Part shown: one piece after another, positions 8,862 through 19,068 of the stretch | Layout: each line of letters opens with the position of its first letter | How positions within the stretch are numbered: the stretch's first letter is position 1 | Assembly: GCF_900142885.1 (NCBI RefSeq) | Contig: NZ_FRCL01000012.1 | Span: 1 to 64,000, forward strand | Length of the DNA: 64,000 bases | Origin: Flavobacterium xinjiangense | Lineage (GTDB): Bacteria; Bacteroidota; Bacteroidia; Flavobacteriales; Flavobacteriaceae | Direction of reading: 5' to 3' | Program-made: the position numbers and the translations under genes | Notes under the pieces: generated by a model | What the model was told of the DNA's origin: nothing | Database searches by the model: none | Seen by the model: only the letters and a program-made list of their open reading frames with translations

Positions 8862-9860
8862 TTATAGTTTATGAGGTAAAAATGGATAGTTTTCTTGATC
8901 GTATACTACGTCGTATAATTGTTGGATTTCAGGATAAGGTGACTCTTCAGCGAATTTCACGCATTCTTCAACCAAATCTTTAACTCTCTGATCAATAGCT
9001 TCAATCTCTTCTTCTGTAGCATACTTTTGATCTTTAATTACATCTAAAACTTGAGTAATTGGATCAATTTTTTTGTACTCTTCCACTTCATCTTTTGTAC
9101 GGTATAATTGCGCATCTGACATAGAGTGCCCTCTATATCGGTAAGTTTTCATTTCAAGGAATGTTGGTCCATCACCACGACGAGCTCTATCAATAGCCTC
9201 TGTCATTGCTTCGGCAACTTTAACTGGATTCATTCCGTCAACTGGTCCACAAGGCATTTCGTATCCTAAACCTAGTTTCCAAATATCAGTATGATTCGCT
9301 GTTCTTTCTACAGATGTTCCCATAGCATAACCGTTATTTTCTACGATAAATACTACTGGAAGTTTCCATAACATTGCCATATTGAAGGCTTCATGTAACG
9401 AACCTTGTCGAGCAGCACCATCACCAAAATAGGTCATAGTAACTCCTCCGGTTTCAAAATATTTGTCTGCAAATGCTAAACCAGCTCCTACTGGAATTTG
9501 ACCTCCTACAATTCCGTGTCCACCATAAAAACGGTGTTCTTTTGAGAAAATATGCATAGAACCACCCATACCTTTTGAGGTTCCGGTAACTTTACCCATA
9601 AGTTCTGCCATTACACGTCTTGGATCAACACCCATTCCTATTGGTTGTACGTGATTTCGGTATGCAGTAATCATTTTGTCTTTTGACAAGTCCATTGCGT
9701 GCAAAGCACCAGCAAGAACTGCCTCTTGACCATTGTATAAGTGTAGAAATCCTCTAACTTTTTGTTGAATGTATAATGCTGCAAGTTTGTCTTCAAACTT
9801 TCTCCAAAGCAGCATGTCTTCATACCACTTTAAATAAACCTCTTTTGTAACTTCTTTCAT
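8862..9860 (-). CDS. pdhA: pyruvate dehydrogenase E1 component, alpha subunit
   Basis: 332-residue thiamine-diphosphate-dependent E1-alpha that decarboxylates pyruvate and reductively acetylates the E2 lipoyl group. Visible signatures: FLHLYNGQEAV, MGGSMHIF, GGHGIVGGQIPVGAGLA, the ThDP/Mg motif GDGAARQGSLHEAFNMA (about 143-160) with NNGYAMGT, and YRYRGHSMSDAQLYR, whose serines correspond to the phosphorylation loop in eukaryotic homologues. It leads the pdhA-pdhC transcript. The length and domain set are complete for an alpha subunit of a heterotetrameric E1; the beta subunit must be encoded elsewhere. Confidence 0.95.
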   Translation of the reverse strand: MKEVTKEVYLKWYEDMLLWRKFEDKLAALYIQQKVRGFLHLYNGQEAVLAGALHAMDLSKDKMITAYRNHVQPIGMGVDPRRVMAELMGKVTGTSKGMGGSMHIFSKEHRFYGGHGIVGGQIPVGAGLAFADKYFETGGVTMTYFGDGAARQGSLHEAFNMAMLWKLPVVFIVENNGYAMGTSVERTANHTDIWKLGLGYEMPCGPVDGMNPVKVAEAMTEAIDRARRGDGPTFLEMKTYRYRGHSMSDAQLYRTKDEVEEYKKIDPITQVLDVIKDQKYATEEEIEAIDQRVKDLVEECVKFAEESPYPEIQQLYDVVYDQENYPFLPHKL

Positions 9861-9948
9861 TTGGATTTTTTCTTTTGCTTAAGCGTTATTGTGTTATAAA
9901 ATGTTACTTATAACGCAAAATAGTTTCCTCACACAAATTTGCGAAAAG

Positions 9949-9956
9949 CAAAAATA
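9949..9956 (-). promoter_or_regulatory. candidate -7 element for pdhA-pdhC
   Basis: TATTTTTG on the minus strand matches the Bacteroidetes TAnnTTTG box about 90 bp before pdhA. No good -33 TTG is present at the right distance, so this is tentative; a weaker TATTTTG lies closer (about 9915-9921). Confidence 0.3.
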
Positions 9957-10004
9957 AGACATTACATCTAAGAAGTGAAATTTATAGAGTAGTTTTTGGG
10001 TTTT

Positions 10005-10487
10005 TTAAAGGAATTTTTTGTCAAACATGAATGGAAGTAAATTTTTTAGGGATTCGGATTTGTTTACTTCGCCTTCTTCTCCCATAAAGTAAATTTCTAT
10101 TGGGGTGTCTTGTTTTATTTCATATTCTGCGATAGATTGTCTGCAGGAACCGCATGGGGGAATGGGAGTAGTTGTTTTGTTCGTATCTGAAGCGGCTGTG
10201 ATTGCCATTTTTAAAATTTTTGCTTCCGGATAGACTGATCCAGCATAAAAAACAGCGACTCTTTCTGCACAAAGTCCTGAAGGATAAGCGGCATTTTCTT
10301 GGTTTGAACCTAGAACAATTTGTCCGTTGTCTAAGAGTATAGCTACGCCAACTCTAAATTTTGAATATGGTGCATACGCTTTTTTTCTGATGGCTACTGC
10401 TTCTTCCATTAGGCTGTAAACATCTTTTGGTAATTCTTTAACTGAATCGAAAACTGTGAATTGAGTTGTTATGGAAATTTCTTTCAT
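10005..10487 (-). CDS. cdd: cytidine deaminase
   Basis: 160-residue homotetrameric-type cytidine deaminase of pyrimidine salvage, converting cytidine or deoxycytidine to the uridine form. The zinc site is clear: NAAYPSGLCAERVAV gives the Cys and catalytic Glu, and PCGSCRQ gives the two further Cys. The SKFRVGVAILLDNG stretch is also typical. I start at the ATG at 10487; an in-frame ATG at 10514 would lie inside the preceding hairpin terminator and adds an unrelated MDFFSSKKR leader. It lies downstream of porV but is separated by that terminator. Confidence 0.92.
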   Translation of the reverse strand: MKEISITTQFTVFDSVKELPKDVYSLMEEAVAIRKKAYAPYSKFRVGVAILLDNGQIVLGSNQENAAYPSGLCAERVAVFYAGSVYPEAKILKMAITAASDTNKTTTPIPPCGSCRQSIAEYEIKQDTPIEIYFMGEEGEVNKSESLKNLLPFMFDKKFL

Positions 10488-10506
10488 TCTTTTTTTTGAG
10501 GAAAAA

Positions 10507-10540
10507 AAATCCAAATCTCATCAAGATGAAATTTGGATTT
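10507..10540 (-). terminator. terminator of porV
   Basis: 10-bp stem (10507-10516 with 10531-10540) extended by a further 4 bp after one mismatch; the minus-strand product runs into eight U. It lies just after porV and before cdd. Confidence 0.85.
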
Positions 10541-10567
10541 ATAGTTATTTAATTTTTTTTAAGACTA

Positions 10568-11737
10568 CTAATATTCATCGTACTTGTCACCGAAATTAAA
10601 AGTAAGTGAGAATCTGAGTGTGTTTTCTAATGGATTTTTCACTTTCGATGCTGAGAATAAGTACGATACATCTACTTTTACGATATTGTATTTAAATCCT
10701 GCTCCAAGCGAGAAAAACTGACGTGCCCCTTTTTGTGGGCTTTCGTGAAAATACCCCATTCGCATTGCAAATGAATCTTGGTATAAATATTCAGCACCTG
10801 CGGCATAGGTGAATTCTTTTAATTCCTCTCCAAATCCATCTGGAGCATCTCCAAACGATTTAAACACACCGGAAACCCATCCAATAGAGCGATAATCTTC
10901 AAAATTTTGAGCTCGTTCTTCCGTGGTTACTGTTCCATCTCCGTTTAAATCTGGGTTTTGTGGAGTTGGTACTAATAATTTATTGAACTCCAGGTTTAAA
11001 GCTACTTTATTATATTCATCAAAAATGAAATCAAATCCAGTTCCTATTTTTAAATTGGCTGGCAAAAAATTAGTGCTAAATTCATCGTTGTCATAACTTA
11101 TTTTCGGACCCAGATTTTGGATGTTAAATCCGCCTCTCCATCTTCCGTTAAATTCGTTAAAAGCAATTTCTTCAGATTGATAAAAACCTGCAATATCAAC
11201 CGCAAATGAGCTGGCTGGTGTTGCATCGCCATTATCAGACGCTACTTTTAAACTGGAATGAATGTAACGACCTGCTACTGCCATAGAAAATCGCTCACTT
11301 AGTTTTAATGAATAAGAACCGTCAAAGGCAAATTCATTTGGAGAAACTATTCTGGGTACTTCATCAGGATTACCTGTTTCACGAAGTTCGATATTACCTA
11401 AGCCGAAATAACGTAGGCTTGCTGCAAATGCACTTCGCTCGTTGAGTTTGTTGTAGTAAGTCAATTGTCCCAATGAAATATCATTTACCAAATCCGTAAG
11501 ATAAGGAGTGTAACTCACGGAAAAACCTTGTTTGTCTATGGCAAAGGCATATTTAGCCGGATTCCACTGTTGTGAAAAGGCATCTGCAGAAGAAGAAACT
11601 CCCACATCAGCCATACCGGCAGCTCTTGCATCTGCAGAAACTAATAAAAACGGAACTCCTGTTGTAATAACTCTATCCTGCGCGTTTGCAAGAAAAATTA
11701 TAAAAAAACAGATAAAAAGTAAAGCTATTTTTTTCAT
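10568..11737 (-). CDS. porV: T9SS outer-membrane protein PorV (LptO)
   Basis: 389-residue outer-membrane barrel of the FadL-like PorV family: signal peptide 1-19 (ending ANAQ), then TTGVPFLLVSADARAAGMADVGVS, the family's conserved mature start, and many amphipathic strands ending in a typical terminal strand (RFSLTFNFGD). PorV shuttles T9SS cargo from the translocon SprA to the PorU sortase. An insert around residues 240-290 includes an EF-hand-like DLNGDGTV, probably calcium-binding. It follows porU closely (38 bp) yet has its own good promoter, so it can be made in excess of porU. Its terminator lies immediately downstream. Confidence 0.93.
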   Translation of the reverse strand: MKKIALLFICFFIIFLANAQDRVITTGVPFLLVSADARAAGMADVGVSSSADAFSQQWNPAKYAFAIDKQGFSVSYTPYLTDLVNDISLGQLTYYNKLNERSAFAASLRYFGLGNIELRETGNPDEVPRIVSPNEFAFDGSYSLKLSERFSMAVAGRYIHSSLKVASDNGDATPASSFAVDIAGFYQSEEIAFNEFNGRWRGGFNIQNLGPKISYDNDEFSTNFLPANLKIGTGFDFIFDEYNKVALNLEFNKLLVPTPQNPDLNGDGTVTTEERAQNFEDYRSIGWVSGVFKSFGDAPDGFGEELKEFTYAAGAEYLYQDSFAMRMGYFHESPQKGARQFFSLGAGFKYNIVKVDVSYLFSASKVKNPLENTLRFSLTFNFGDKYDEY

Positions 11738-11759
11738 TTTTGTGTAAAAATTGATTGGA

Positions 11760-11789
11760 CAAATATAATATTTTATTAAAGTATTACAA
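11760..11789 (-). promoter_or_regulatory. promoter of porV, inside the porU-porV junction
   Basis: On the minus strand TTG (11789-11787), a 19-bp spacer and TATATTTG (11767-11760) match the Bacteroidetes consensus. Predicted start of transcription about 11754 gives a leader of roughly 17 nt. The -33 box lies in the last codons of porU. Confidence 0.6.
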
Positions 11790-14700
11790 GTTTTTCGTAC
11801 TTTTCAGTCTTTTTATTAGTCAAATTAGATTTTACGGTAAGTTTATATATGTAAACTCCTTTTCCAATTTTACTTCCAAAGTCATCTTTACCGTCCCAAG
11901 TAATATCTTTAGATAAAAAACCATCGGTGGTAATGATCTGATTTTTAGTCCAGACCACTTTTCCTGTTATTGTCATAACTTGAACCTGAACTTCAAGAGC
12001 TTCGTAAGGCCTATTGTGCGTAAACCAAAACTCCGTATAATTGACAAATGGGTTGGGGTAGTTCAATACGTGCGTCAATGTTATGGTTTCATCACCAACT
12101 ACTATAAACTGAATTTCGATAATAATGGGATTGTTATAAACATCCCAAGCTTTGAACGTGATTGTATGTAAACCTAATGATAAATTATGTAGTGGAAATC
12201 TAAGTGTTCCACTAGTATAATCGTCTAATGTTGTTTGGTAATAATCGTTTAGTATGTAAGGATTATTCACATCTCCATCTAATATCGCAACAATATCATG
12301 ACCTATTCCGCTGGCTGTATTTATGCCGTTTTCATCTTCAAGAAAAGCAAGAAGGAAAGGAGATTCATTTGTTGTGCCTCCCGAAACAAAAGTTTCGTCA
12401 TTCATATATAACTTAACTCTTGGACTAATATTGTCTGCGACTGCATTTTCATTTATTCCGCCCACTTTGATGCTTGTATTATAGCCGGTTTCATTTTCTA
12501 AAAATTGATTTTTTTTGGCATAAAAACTGATTCTTCCGTTCGCTAATGGAATACGGATATCTCGGGGAACGACAAAACTAAACTCAAATTTACCATTTGT
12601 AACTGATGCATTTCCTCTAAATATAGTTTCTCCTAATACATTGAAATTTATTGGAGAACTATTGCCGTCATTGTTAAATGTTGTTCTTGCAATAATTTTG
12701 TCAAAAATAGTTGTGGAAAGTTCACCATTATAGGTTGTTAATAAATTGTTATTCTCATCCGTAATTTCTCCGGTCAATTTTATCTTAGATAATGATTTGA
12801 AGTCATCAGTGGGTTGCGATACTGAAATGTCATTAACTTTTGTAAGACTTATTTTTGGTTTTGGTATGGCAAGCATCAAGGCTGGGTCGCCTATGTAAAA
12901 AACTACATTGGTTGCTGAATTTGGGTTGCTGTTTTTAGAGATGCGCAAAGCTTCGGCAATAGATGTATATTGATTTGATCCGTATGATAATAAATTTTTG
13001 GATAATACATCATTGAAATTTTCGGCACTATATTGCCCTATTGCTCTAATGGTTGTGATCATAGCAATAGCCCCTCCCTTTGGGTTCCAATATGTATATT
13101 CGCCTGCAGTAGGTCTGGACGGATTGTCAAATCGAGAAAATTCACAAGTTATAGTTATGAATAAGGGATATTTATATTGATTGCTTAAGTTTTGGCCATC
13201 AGATTTCTCCCAAATGCGCTCGCTGGATAGACCATCTTCTCCACCATGTCCCAAATAGTTAAATATTAATGCTCCTTTTTCGAAAGCATTAAAAAAGTCA
13301 GTTCTTGCTTTTGGATATCGGAATCCACCAGCGGATGCTTCTTGGATATAAGAGTCTAAAAGTATTTTAGTGACGTTCAAAAAAGGTTTTTCTGAAGCAA
13401 TACCATCTGCTAAGCTATTTTGTCGGTTTTGTAAACTAGCATCCGATGTTCTATCTGAGTCGTCAGAAACTAGAACGATATTATTCCTCCAACTACCGTA
13501 AGATTTTAAGTCATGGTATTCGATTATTTTATTTACCATTTCATCAGCTTGCTTGTTGTCATTGACAAGCATTCTTCCAACAGCAATATCTATTCCTCCA
13601 AAATAGGAAATAATATTTCCTTCGTTTGAATCCATTAATCCATAAAAATCATCAGAAGCAAATGAAGCTTCGCCAGATGTATTACTTTTTAAGGCGTGGT
13701 ATATAGGAACAATATTGGTATTGTTGGCAATTCGGTTTTTAAAATCATATGAGGCGTCTCCAAAAAGATTTACATATTTTATACGTTTCTCAGGGGTTGA
13801 GGCATTTTCATAAATATATTTGATGCAATTTCTTATAGCAGAAATATCTTGTTTTCCTGAAGAAAATTCTAGATAAATAGATTCAAGAGAGATTACTTTT
13901 ACATTCAAATTTGATTTCGAACGATGAAAAATAGCTAGTTTTTCTGCTTGATTTGTTAAAAAAGAGGGAGTTATAATTACATAATCAATGTCTTGAAATT
14001 GACCTTGAGCATTTTTGAAAATTGTTCCTTTTAAGTTCTGATTAGCAATTTTAGGTTTGCTGCTTTTTAAAGGAGTAAGGTAATCTGACGCATCAAGTGC
14101 AATATATTTTCTAAGCTCACCTAGATTTGATTTAAAACTAAACGTACTCTGATTTGTGTTTTCAGCTTTTGTTATATTATAGAGGTCTGTTATATCCCAA
14201 ACTTCAGGAATACTTGCAGAATTTGCGATAGAATAAGTTGCAACTCCTAAACTAGAATTTGATAAATCATATTGAAAATGGAATTGCTTTCCGTAACCTT
14301 GAAGTTTTCTTTTGGCGATAAGCTGGATAAAATCAAGATATCCTTTTGATCCTGGAACACCGTTGTTATTGTACGTTAATTTAATTTTTACATTTTCGGA
14401 AGCAGTGAAAGTGACGTTGCTTGGCAGCGATCCGATATTAAATTCGGTGTCGGAACTTGTATTTAAAGCGGGAAAAGAGATGTTTCCAATTTCTTGCCCG
14501 TTTGCTGATATTTTGAACGAGGTAGGGGCAAAAGCTGCCGAAGCTGCTGTTGTCTTTATCTTGATTGCAGAAGATAGTTCGATGTTTGAAAAATTAAACT
14601 CAAATTCTTGTTCTTGATTTATGTCAAAGGATTCGCCAAACCATTGCCTACCCAAATGTGAGATGTTTACAAGATCTGTTTCGTGATATTGTCGATCATC

Positions 14701-15606
14701 AAATGTATTTATAGTGATTGTGCTGTTTCCTGCAGGTTGATTCATTGGGGCAACTCTTTTTCCTTCAGTTCCTTGAATTGTTATATAGTAGTAAGACTTT
14801 GTGTCGTATAAGTTAATATTGGTTTGACTTTCTTCATTCCAAGTATCCACACCTTCTGCATAAAATAATATGTAATCCTCATCGTTAAAGGCACCATCGT
14901 TTTCTCCAATAACCTCAATAGCGTTTTCAGTTAAGTCTGAGGGGTAATATGTGTTATTTGATAATGGAAGCATTTTGCCCCCATTGCCATAGATTTTTAT
15001 TCTTTTTGGATCAATGCCACTCGTGCTGAATCCTAATTGTTGTAAAAAACTTTTAGAAATCTTATAAACTCCAGATTTCTCTATGTAAAATTGGTACCAG
15101 TCTCCTGAAGCTAAAACAGAATTAGATATAATACTTGTGCTTTTATTAGATTGCATGATTCGGGAGGAACTATTTTTTGTACTATAAGAAAACGATTTGA
15201 TTCGCTTGAATCCAAAGTTATCTTTTACTATGGGCGAAAGTACAAGAAAGGTGTATTTTAGTTCTCGGGCAGTCGTTGTTTTTAAGTAAGCTTCAGGTGT
15301 TTCGGGTATGTTTTTTGGGTCTAAATCGCCAAGGTAAGATGCTGAAACGGGTTCGTAAATAATATTGGTAATTTGAATGTCATTATTGTTTAAAGAACCT
15401 ACTTCTGATATTTTTAGAGAAAAAGTTATTGCTTTTTTGGAGACGTCATAATAATAATTTTCGCCGAAAAATTGAGGAGCATTCGTTACGATATCCCCAA
15501 AAGGAATTTCTTTTTTTTCTAACCATTCAATAGTAATGTTGCCATTAATTTGGGCAAAAGAGATAAATGGGATTAGAGATAAATAAACTAACAGTGTTTT
15601 TCTCAT
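11776..15606 (-). CDS. porU: T9SS sortase / C-terminal signal peptidase PorU
   Basis: 1276-residue secreted PorU, the gingipain-family (C25) protease that removes the T9SS C-terminal signal and attaches cargo at the cell surface. A signal peptide (1-18, ending ISFAQ) precedes a long beta-rich N-terminal region. The C25 catalytic dyad is visible as His787 in NYLGHGGEDG and Cys821 in ITCEFSRFDNP. The C-terminal part (about 1180-1276) is Ig-like and ends in a FlgD-like segment (YPNPFVNYTEFWF, TWDGKDDFGSKIGKGVYIYKL) that resembles a type A T9SS signal, as in known PorU. Located directly before porV and divergent from gldJ, the arrangement known in Flavobacterium. Confidence 0.95.
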   Translation of the reverse strand: MRKTLLVYLSLIPFISFAQINGNITIEWLEKKEIPFGDIVTNAPQFFGENYYYDVSKKAITFSLKISEVGSLNNNDIQITNIIYEPVSASYLGDLDPKNIPETPEAYLKTTTARELKYTFLVLSPIVKDNFGFKRIKSFSYSTKNSSSRIMQSNKSTSIISNSVLASGDWYQFYIEKSGVYKISKSFLQQLGFSTSGIDPKRIKIYGNGGKMLPLSNNTYYPSDLTENAIEVIGENDGAFNDEDYILFYAEGVDTWNEESQTNINLYDTKSYYYITIQGTEGKRVAPMNQPAGNSTITINTFDDRQYHETDLVNISHLGRQWFGESFDINQEQEFEFNFSNIELSSAIKIKTTAASAAFAPTSFKISANGQEIGNISFPALNTSSDTEFNIGSLPSNVTFTASENVKIKLTYNNNGVPGSKGYLDFIQLIAKRKLQGYGKQFHFQYDLSNSSLGVATYSIANSASIPEVWDITDLYNITKAENTNQSTFSFKSNLGELRKYIALDASDYLTPLKSSKPKIANQNLKGTIFKNAQGQFQDIDYVIITPSFLTNQAEKLAIFHRSKSNLNVKVISLESIYLEFSSGKQDISAIRNCIKYIYENASTPEKRIKYVNLFGDASYDFKNRIANNTNIVPIYHALKSNTSGEASFASDDFYGLMDSNEGNIISYFGGIDIAVGRMLVNDNKQADEMVNKIIEYHDLKSYGSWRNNIVLVSDDSDRTSDASLQNRQNSLADGIASEKPFLNVTKILLDSYIQEASAGGFRYPKARTDFFNAFEKGALIFNYLGHGGEDGLSSERIWEKSDGQNLSNQYKYPLFITITCEFSRFDNPSRPTAGEYTYWNPKGGAIAMITTIRAIGQYSAENFNDVLSKNLLSYGSNQYTSIAEALRISKNSNPNSATNVVFYIGDPALMLAIPKPKISLTKVNDISVSQPTDDFKSLSKIKLTGEITDENNNLLTTYNGELSTTIFDKIIARTTFNNDGNSSPINFNVLGETIFRGNASVTNGKFEFSFVVPRDIRIPLANGRISFYAKKNQFLENETGYNTSIKVGGINENAVADNISPRVKLYMNDETFVSGGTTNESPFLLAFLEDENGINTASGIGHDIVAILDGDVNNPYILNDYYQTTLDDYTSGTLRFPLHNLSLGLHTITFKAWDVYNNPIIIEIQFIVVGDETITLTHVLNYPNPFVNYTEFWFTHNRPYEALEVQVQVMTITGKVVWTKNQIITTDGFLSKDITWDGKDDFGSKIGKGVYIYKLTVKSNLTNKKTEKYEKLVIL

Positions 15607-15670
15607 TGTGTTTTTTAACGGGATTGAGACTGAATTATTACGAATGAGTAAAAATAAATCATTTAGTGTA

Positions 15671-15698
15671 ATTGTAAATAATAAATATTATAAATTTG
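15671..15698 (+). promoter_or_regulatory. promoter of gldJ
   Basis: ATTG (15671-15674), 16-bp spacer and TAAATTTG (15691-15698) fit the Bacteroidetes promoter. Transcription from about 15705 would leave a leader of about 100 nt before the gldJ ATG. Confidence 0.5.
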
Positions 15699-15805
15699 CG
15701 TTTTTGTAATATGATTTTTTGATAAACTTTATTAAAAAAGCATTTTGCAAGTTAATGGTTAATTGTTATATTGCGTCACTTTAAAATTATTACCTACTAA
15801 AGAGT

Positions 15806-17485
15806 ATGAAACTAAACAAAATTTTGGCCTTTCGATTGATAATGTCAATACTAATGATTGCAGGTTTGGCTAGTTGCAGTAAAAAATCTAGTTCCAAAAA
15901 TGCGTCAAGGGCTACCGGATGGAATGTGGATAGTAAGAAAGCTTCGAAAAGTAAAAAACAAGAAGCTGGACCTGGTTTAGTTTTTGTTGAAGGGGGTACG
16001 TTTACAATGGGTAAAGTACAAGATGATGTTATGCATGACTGGAATAATACGCCAACGCAACAACACGTTCAATCCTTTTATATGGATGAGACTGAGGTAA
16101 CAAATTTCATGTATTTAGAATACTTAGATTGGTTAAAACAAGTATTCCCACCAACAGAAGAGAATTATAAAAATATATACGAAGGTGCTTCACCAGATAC
16201 TTTAGTTTGGAGAAATAGATTAGGTTATAATGAAACGATGACTAATAATTATTTGAGACATCCATCTTATGCTAATTATCCTGTTGTTGGGGTAAACTGG
16301 ATTCAAGCAGTTGAATTTAGTAAATGGAGAACAGATCGTGTAAATGAAGCTGTGTTGGAAAAAAATGGTTACCTAAAGAAAAATGCGAAAACACAAGATG
16401 TTACAGCAGAAAGTTCTTTCAGTACTGAAACATATTTAAATAGTCCAACGTTAACATATGGAGGTAACGAAGAGATTGTTTTGAAAGGTAAAAAAGGAGC
16501 AAGAGCGCCTAAAGCCGGGAAAGATGGTAAAGTAACCGAAGCGAAAAATATTTATGCACAACGTTCTTCTGGAATTATTCTTCCTGAATACAGACTTCCA
16601 ACTGAAGCAGAATGGGAATATGCAGCTGCAGCAGATGTAGGGCAAAGAGAGTATAATATTTACAAAGGACAGAAAAAATATCCTTGGTCGGGAGATTATA
16701 CTCGTTCAGGAAAAAGACAAAGCAAAGGTGATCAATTAGCCAATTTCAAACAAGGAAATGGAGATTATGGTGGTATTGCCGGTTGGTCTGATGATGGTGC
16801 GGATATTACTAATGCAGTAAAAAGCTATCCAGCAAATGATTTTGGATTGTATGATATGGCTGGAAATGTAGCCGAATGGGTTCAAGATGTCTACAGACCA
16901 ATTATTGATAATGAATCTAATGATTTTAATTATTTTAGAGGAAATCAATATACTAAAAATAAAATTGGCGCAGACGGTAAGGTTGAAATCGTTACCAAAG
17001 AGAATATGAAATACGATACTTTGAGTAATGGAAGAATCGTCGCTAGAAATTTTCCAGGTCAAATTGCTCAAGTTCCAGTTGATGAACAAGAAACTTATTT
17101 GAGACAGAATTTTGATAAAAGCGACAATGTCAATTACAGAGATGGGGATAAACAATCTACTAGGTATTATAACTTTGGATCTGAATCAGAAACTGAAAAA
17201 CAGAAGGATGAGAAAATCATGTACAATTCTCCTAAACACAATGTAACAACAGATAGTTTAGGTAAGATGGTTAGAAAATATGATAAATCAAGCAAAAGAA
17301 CTACTTTGATAAACGATGAAGTTAGAGTTTATAAAGGTGGATCATGGAGAGATAGAGCCTTCTGGTTAGATCCAGCTCAAAGAAGGTACTTTCCACAGGA
17401 TATGGCTACCGATTATATTGGATTTAGATGTGCGATGTCAAGAGTCGGTGCTAAATCGGACAAAAAGAAATCAGCAAGAAATTAA
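15806..17485 (+). CDS. gldJ: gliding motility lipoprotein GldJ
   Basis: 559-residue lipoprotein with a lipobox ending at Cys24 ([10 protein letters not shown]). The body is a formylglycine-generating-enzyme/sulfatase-modifying fold: [88 protein letters not shown] and a final GFRCAMSR. GldJ is essential for gliding and stabilises the GldK-GldL-GldM-GldN T9SS motor; it is a structural relative of GldK rather than an enzyme. A low-complexity insert (about 200-260) and a Lys-rich C-terminus are visible; in F. johnsoniae the GldJ C-terminal tail is needed for motility. Followed by murF after a terminator. Confidence 0.96.
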   Translation: MKLNKILAFRLIMSILMIAGLASCSKKSSSKNASRATGWNVDSKKASKSKKQEAGPGLVFVEGGTFTMGKVQDDVMHDWNNTPTQQHVQSFYMDETEVTNFMYLEYLDWLKQVFPPTEENYKNIYEGASPDTLVWRNRLGYNETMTNNYLRHPSYANYPVVGVNWIQAVEFSKWRTDRVNEAVLEKNGYLKKNAKTQDVTAESSFSTETYLNSPTLTYGGNEEIVLKGKKGARAPKAGKDGKVTEAKNIYAQRSSGIILPEYRLPTEAEWEYAAAADVGQREYNIYKGQKKYPWSGDYTRSGKRQSKGDQLANFKQGNGDYGGIAGWSDDGADITNAVKSYPANDFGLYDMAGNVAEWVQDVYRPIIDNESNDFNYFRGNQYTKNKIGADGKVEIVTKENMKYDTLSNGRIVARNFPGQIAQVPVDEQETYLRQNFDKSDNVNYRDGDKQSTRYYNFGSESETEKQKDEKIMYNSPKHNVTTDSLGKMVRKYDKSSKRTTLINDEVRVYKGGSWRDRAFWLDPAQRRYFPQDMATDYIGFRCAMSRVGAKSDKKKSARN

Positions 17486-17505
17486 TTTTTCATAAAATAA
17501 TAATC

Positions 17506-17527
17506 AAAGCCCTTTCATTAGGGCTTT
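17506..17527 (+). terminator. terminator of gldJ
   Basis: 8-bp GC-containing stem (17506-17513 with 17520-17527), 6-nt loop and an uninterrupted T run. It lies between gldJ and murF, so murF may depend on read-through or its own start. Confidence 0.88.
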
Positions 17528-17546
17528 TTTTTTAAATCAGTTTTAA

Positions 17547-18830
17547 ATGAATATAGCTAGCATTCATAATTTATTTTTAAAGTGTAAATCAGTTTCAATA
17601 GATACTCGTAAAATTGAACCCAATTCCTTATTCGTAGCCATAAAAGGGGAGCGTTTTGATGCAAATACTTTTGCTGAAGAAGCACTTGAGAAAGGAGCGT
17701 CCTATGTGATAATTGATGATGACGCCTATTATATTGACCAAAGGACTATTCTAGTTGACGATAGTTTAGTAGCATTGCAAGAATTAGCGAAGTTTCATCG
17801 GGAATATCTAAAACTACCTATAATTGCCCTTACAGGCAGTAACGGGAAGACAACCACCAAAGAACTTATAGCTGTTGTTCTTTCGAAAAAATATACAACC
17901 AAAGCCACCGTTGGAAATTTAAATAACCATATTGGTGTGCCATTGACTTTACTTTCTTTTAATTCAGAAACTGAAATTGGAATTGTGGAAATGGGTGCCA
18001 ATCACAAAAAAGAAATTGAATTTCTTTGTGAATTAGCTAAGCCGGATTATGGCTATATCACTAATTTTGGCAAGGCGCATCTAGAAGGATTTGGTGGAGT
18101 AGAAGGTGTGATTGAGGGGAAAAGTGAGATGTATCAATATCTTTTAAAGAGTGATAAACTAGCTTTTATAAATTTAGAAGATCCAATCCAGGTTGAGAAA
18201 TCAAAAATATTAAAATCATTTTCTTTTGGAATAAATAAAGAAACGGCAGATGTAAATATTACGGAAGTAAAAGCAAACCCTTTTGTGGTAATTAGTTGTT
18301 CTAGTTTTACGATTTCATCTCATTTAATAGGTCTTTACAACGCTAATAATATAAATGCCGCGCTGACAATAGGAAAGTATTTTGGCGTCGCAGATTTAGC
18401 AATTAAAGAAGCGCTGGAAAGTTATATTCCTGAGAACAATAGATCGCAATTATTAACTAAAGGAATAAACCAGATTATTCTGGATGCTTATAATGCTAAT
18501 CCAAGTAGTATGAATGTTGCAATCGAAAATTTCCTGCAGTTAGATAATCCAAATAAGATTATGATACTCGGCGATATGTTCGAGTTAGGACAGGAAAGTC
18601 AACAAGAGCATAAAGCAATTGTAACTTTGCTTTTTAATGAAAAAAATGTAACCAGTTACTTTATTGGTAAAGCATTTTATGACAATAGAATTGATAAAAA
18701 TAATTTTCATTTTTATGAGACATTTGATGCCTTTTCAAGTCGTTTAAAAGAAACTAAAATTGAAAATAGTACTATTTTAATAAAGGGTTCTAGGGGAATG
18801 GCTTTGGAGCGAACATTGGATTTTCTGTAG
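17547..18830 (+). CDS. murF: UDP-N-acetylmuramoyl-tripeptide-D-alanyl-D-alanine ligase
   Basis: 427-residue Mur ligase that adds D-Ala-D-Ala to UDP-MurNAc-tripeptide in cytoplasmic peptidoglycan synthesis. The N-terminal substrate-binding domain has SVSIDTRKIEPNSLFVAIKGERFDAN (shown by its DTR and KGE landmarks); the ATPase domain has the P-loop TGSNGKTTTKE (about 95-105) and EMGANHKKEIE; the C-terminal domain has LDAYNANPSSM and ILGDMFELGQES, both diagnostic of MurF rather than MurE or MurC. It starts 20 bp after the gldJ terminator, an order also found in other flavobacteria. Confidence 0.95.
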   Translation: MNIASIHNLFLKCKSVSIDTRKIEPNSLFVAIKGERFDANTFAEEALEKGASYVIIDDDAYYIDQRTILVDDSLVALQELAKFHREYLKLPIIALTGSNGKTTTKELIAVVLSKKYTTKATVGNLNNHIGVPLTLLSFNSETEIGIVEMGANHKKEIEFLCELAKPDYGYITNFGKAHLEGFGGVEGVIEGKSEMYQYLLKSDKLAFINLEDPIQVEKSKILKSFSFGINKETADVNITEVKANPFVVISCSSFTISSHLIGLYNANNINAALTIGKYFGVADLAIKEALESYIPENNRSQLLTKGINQIILDAYNANPSSMNVAIENFLQLDNPNKIMILGDMFELGQESQQEHKAIVTLLFNEKNVTSYFIGKAFYDNRIDKNNFHFYETFDAFSSRLKETKIENSTILIKGSRGMALERTLDFL

Positions 18831-18855
18831 TAACGAATTTATTTTTTTAAATTAT

Positions 18856-18887
18856 AAAAGCCATCATTTTAATTTATGATGGCTTTT
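18856..18887 (+). terminator. terminator of murF
   Basis: Perfect 12-bp stem (18856-18867 with 18876-18887), 8-nt loop, followed by T residues. Confidence 0.9.
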
Positions 18888-19068
18888 TTTATAGTCATAA
18901 AAACCTGAGATATTTTTTATAAAGGTGTGATTTCTCTTGATCTCTCAGAGAAAAATAGAAGTTTGCTTATTTGTACTCGGTCGTTCCGGTGTAACCTTAC
19001 AAAGAAACTGTAAATAATTTTTCAGGAAACAACTGATTTCCTTATTTATAACGTAAATTAGTCAATAG
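18888..19068. other. non-coding part of the murF-GH30 spacer
   Basis: Between the murF terminator and the GH30-like debris there is no convincing gene, hairpin or promoter. It may be decayed coding DNA, but no frame reads as recognisable protein for more than a few residues. Confidence 0.5.

Noticed and set aside
8303..8983. 226-codon open frame opposite the E2/E1-alpha genes
   Set aside because: It is antisense to two strongly conserved genes; its repeats mirror the duplicated lipoyl domains, and it shows no recognisable protein features.
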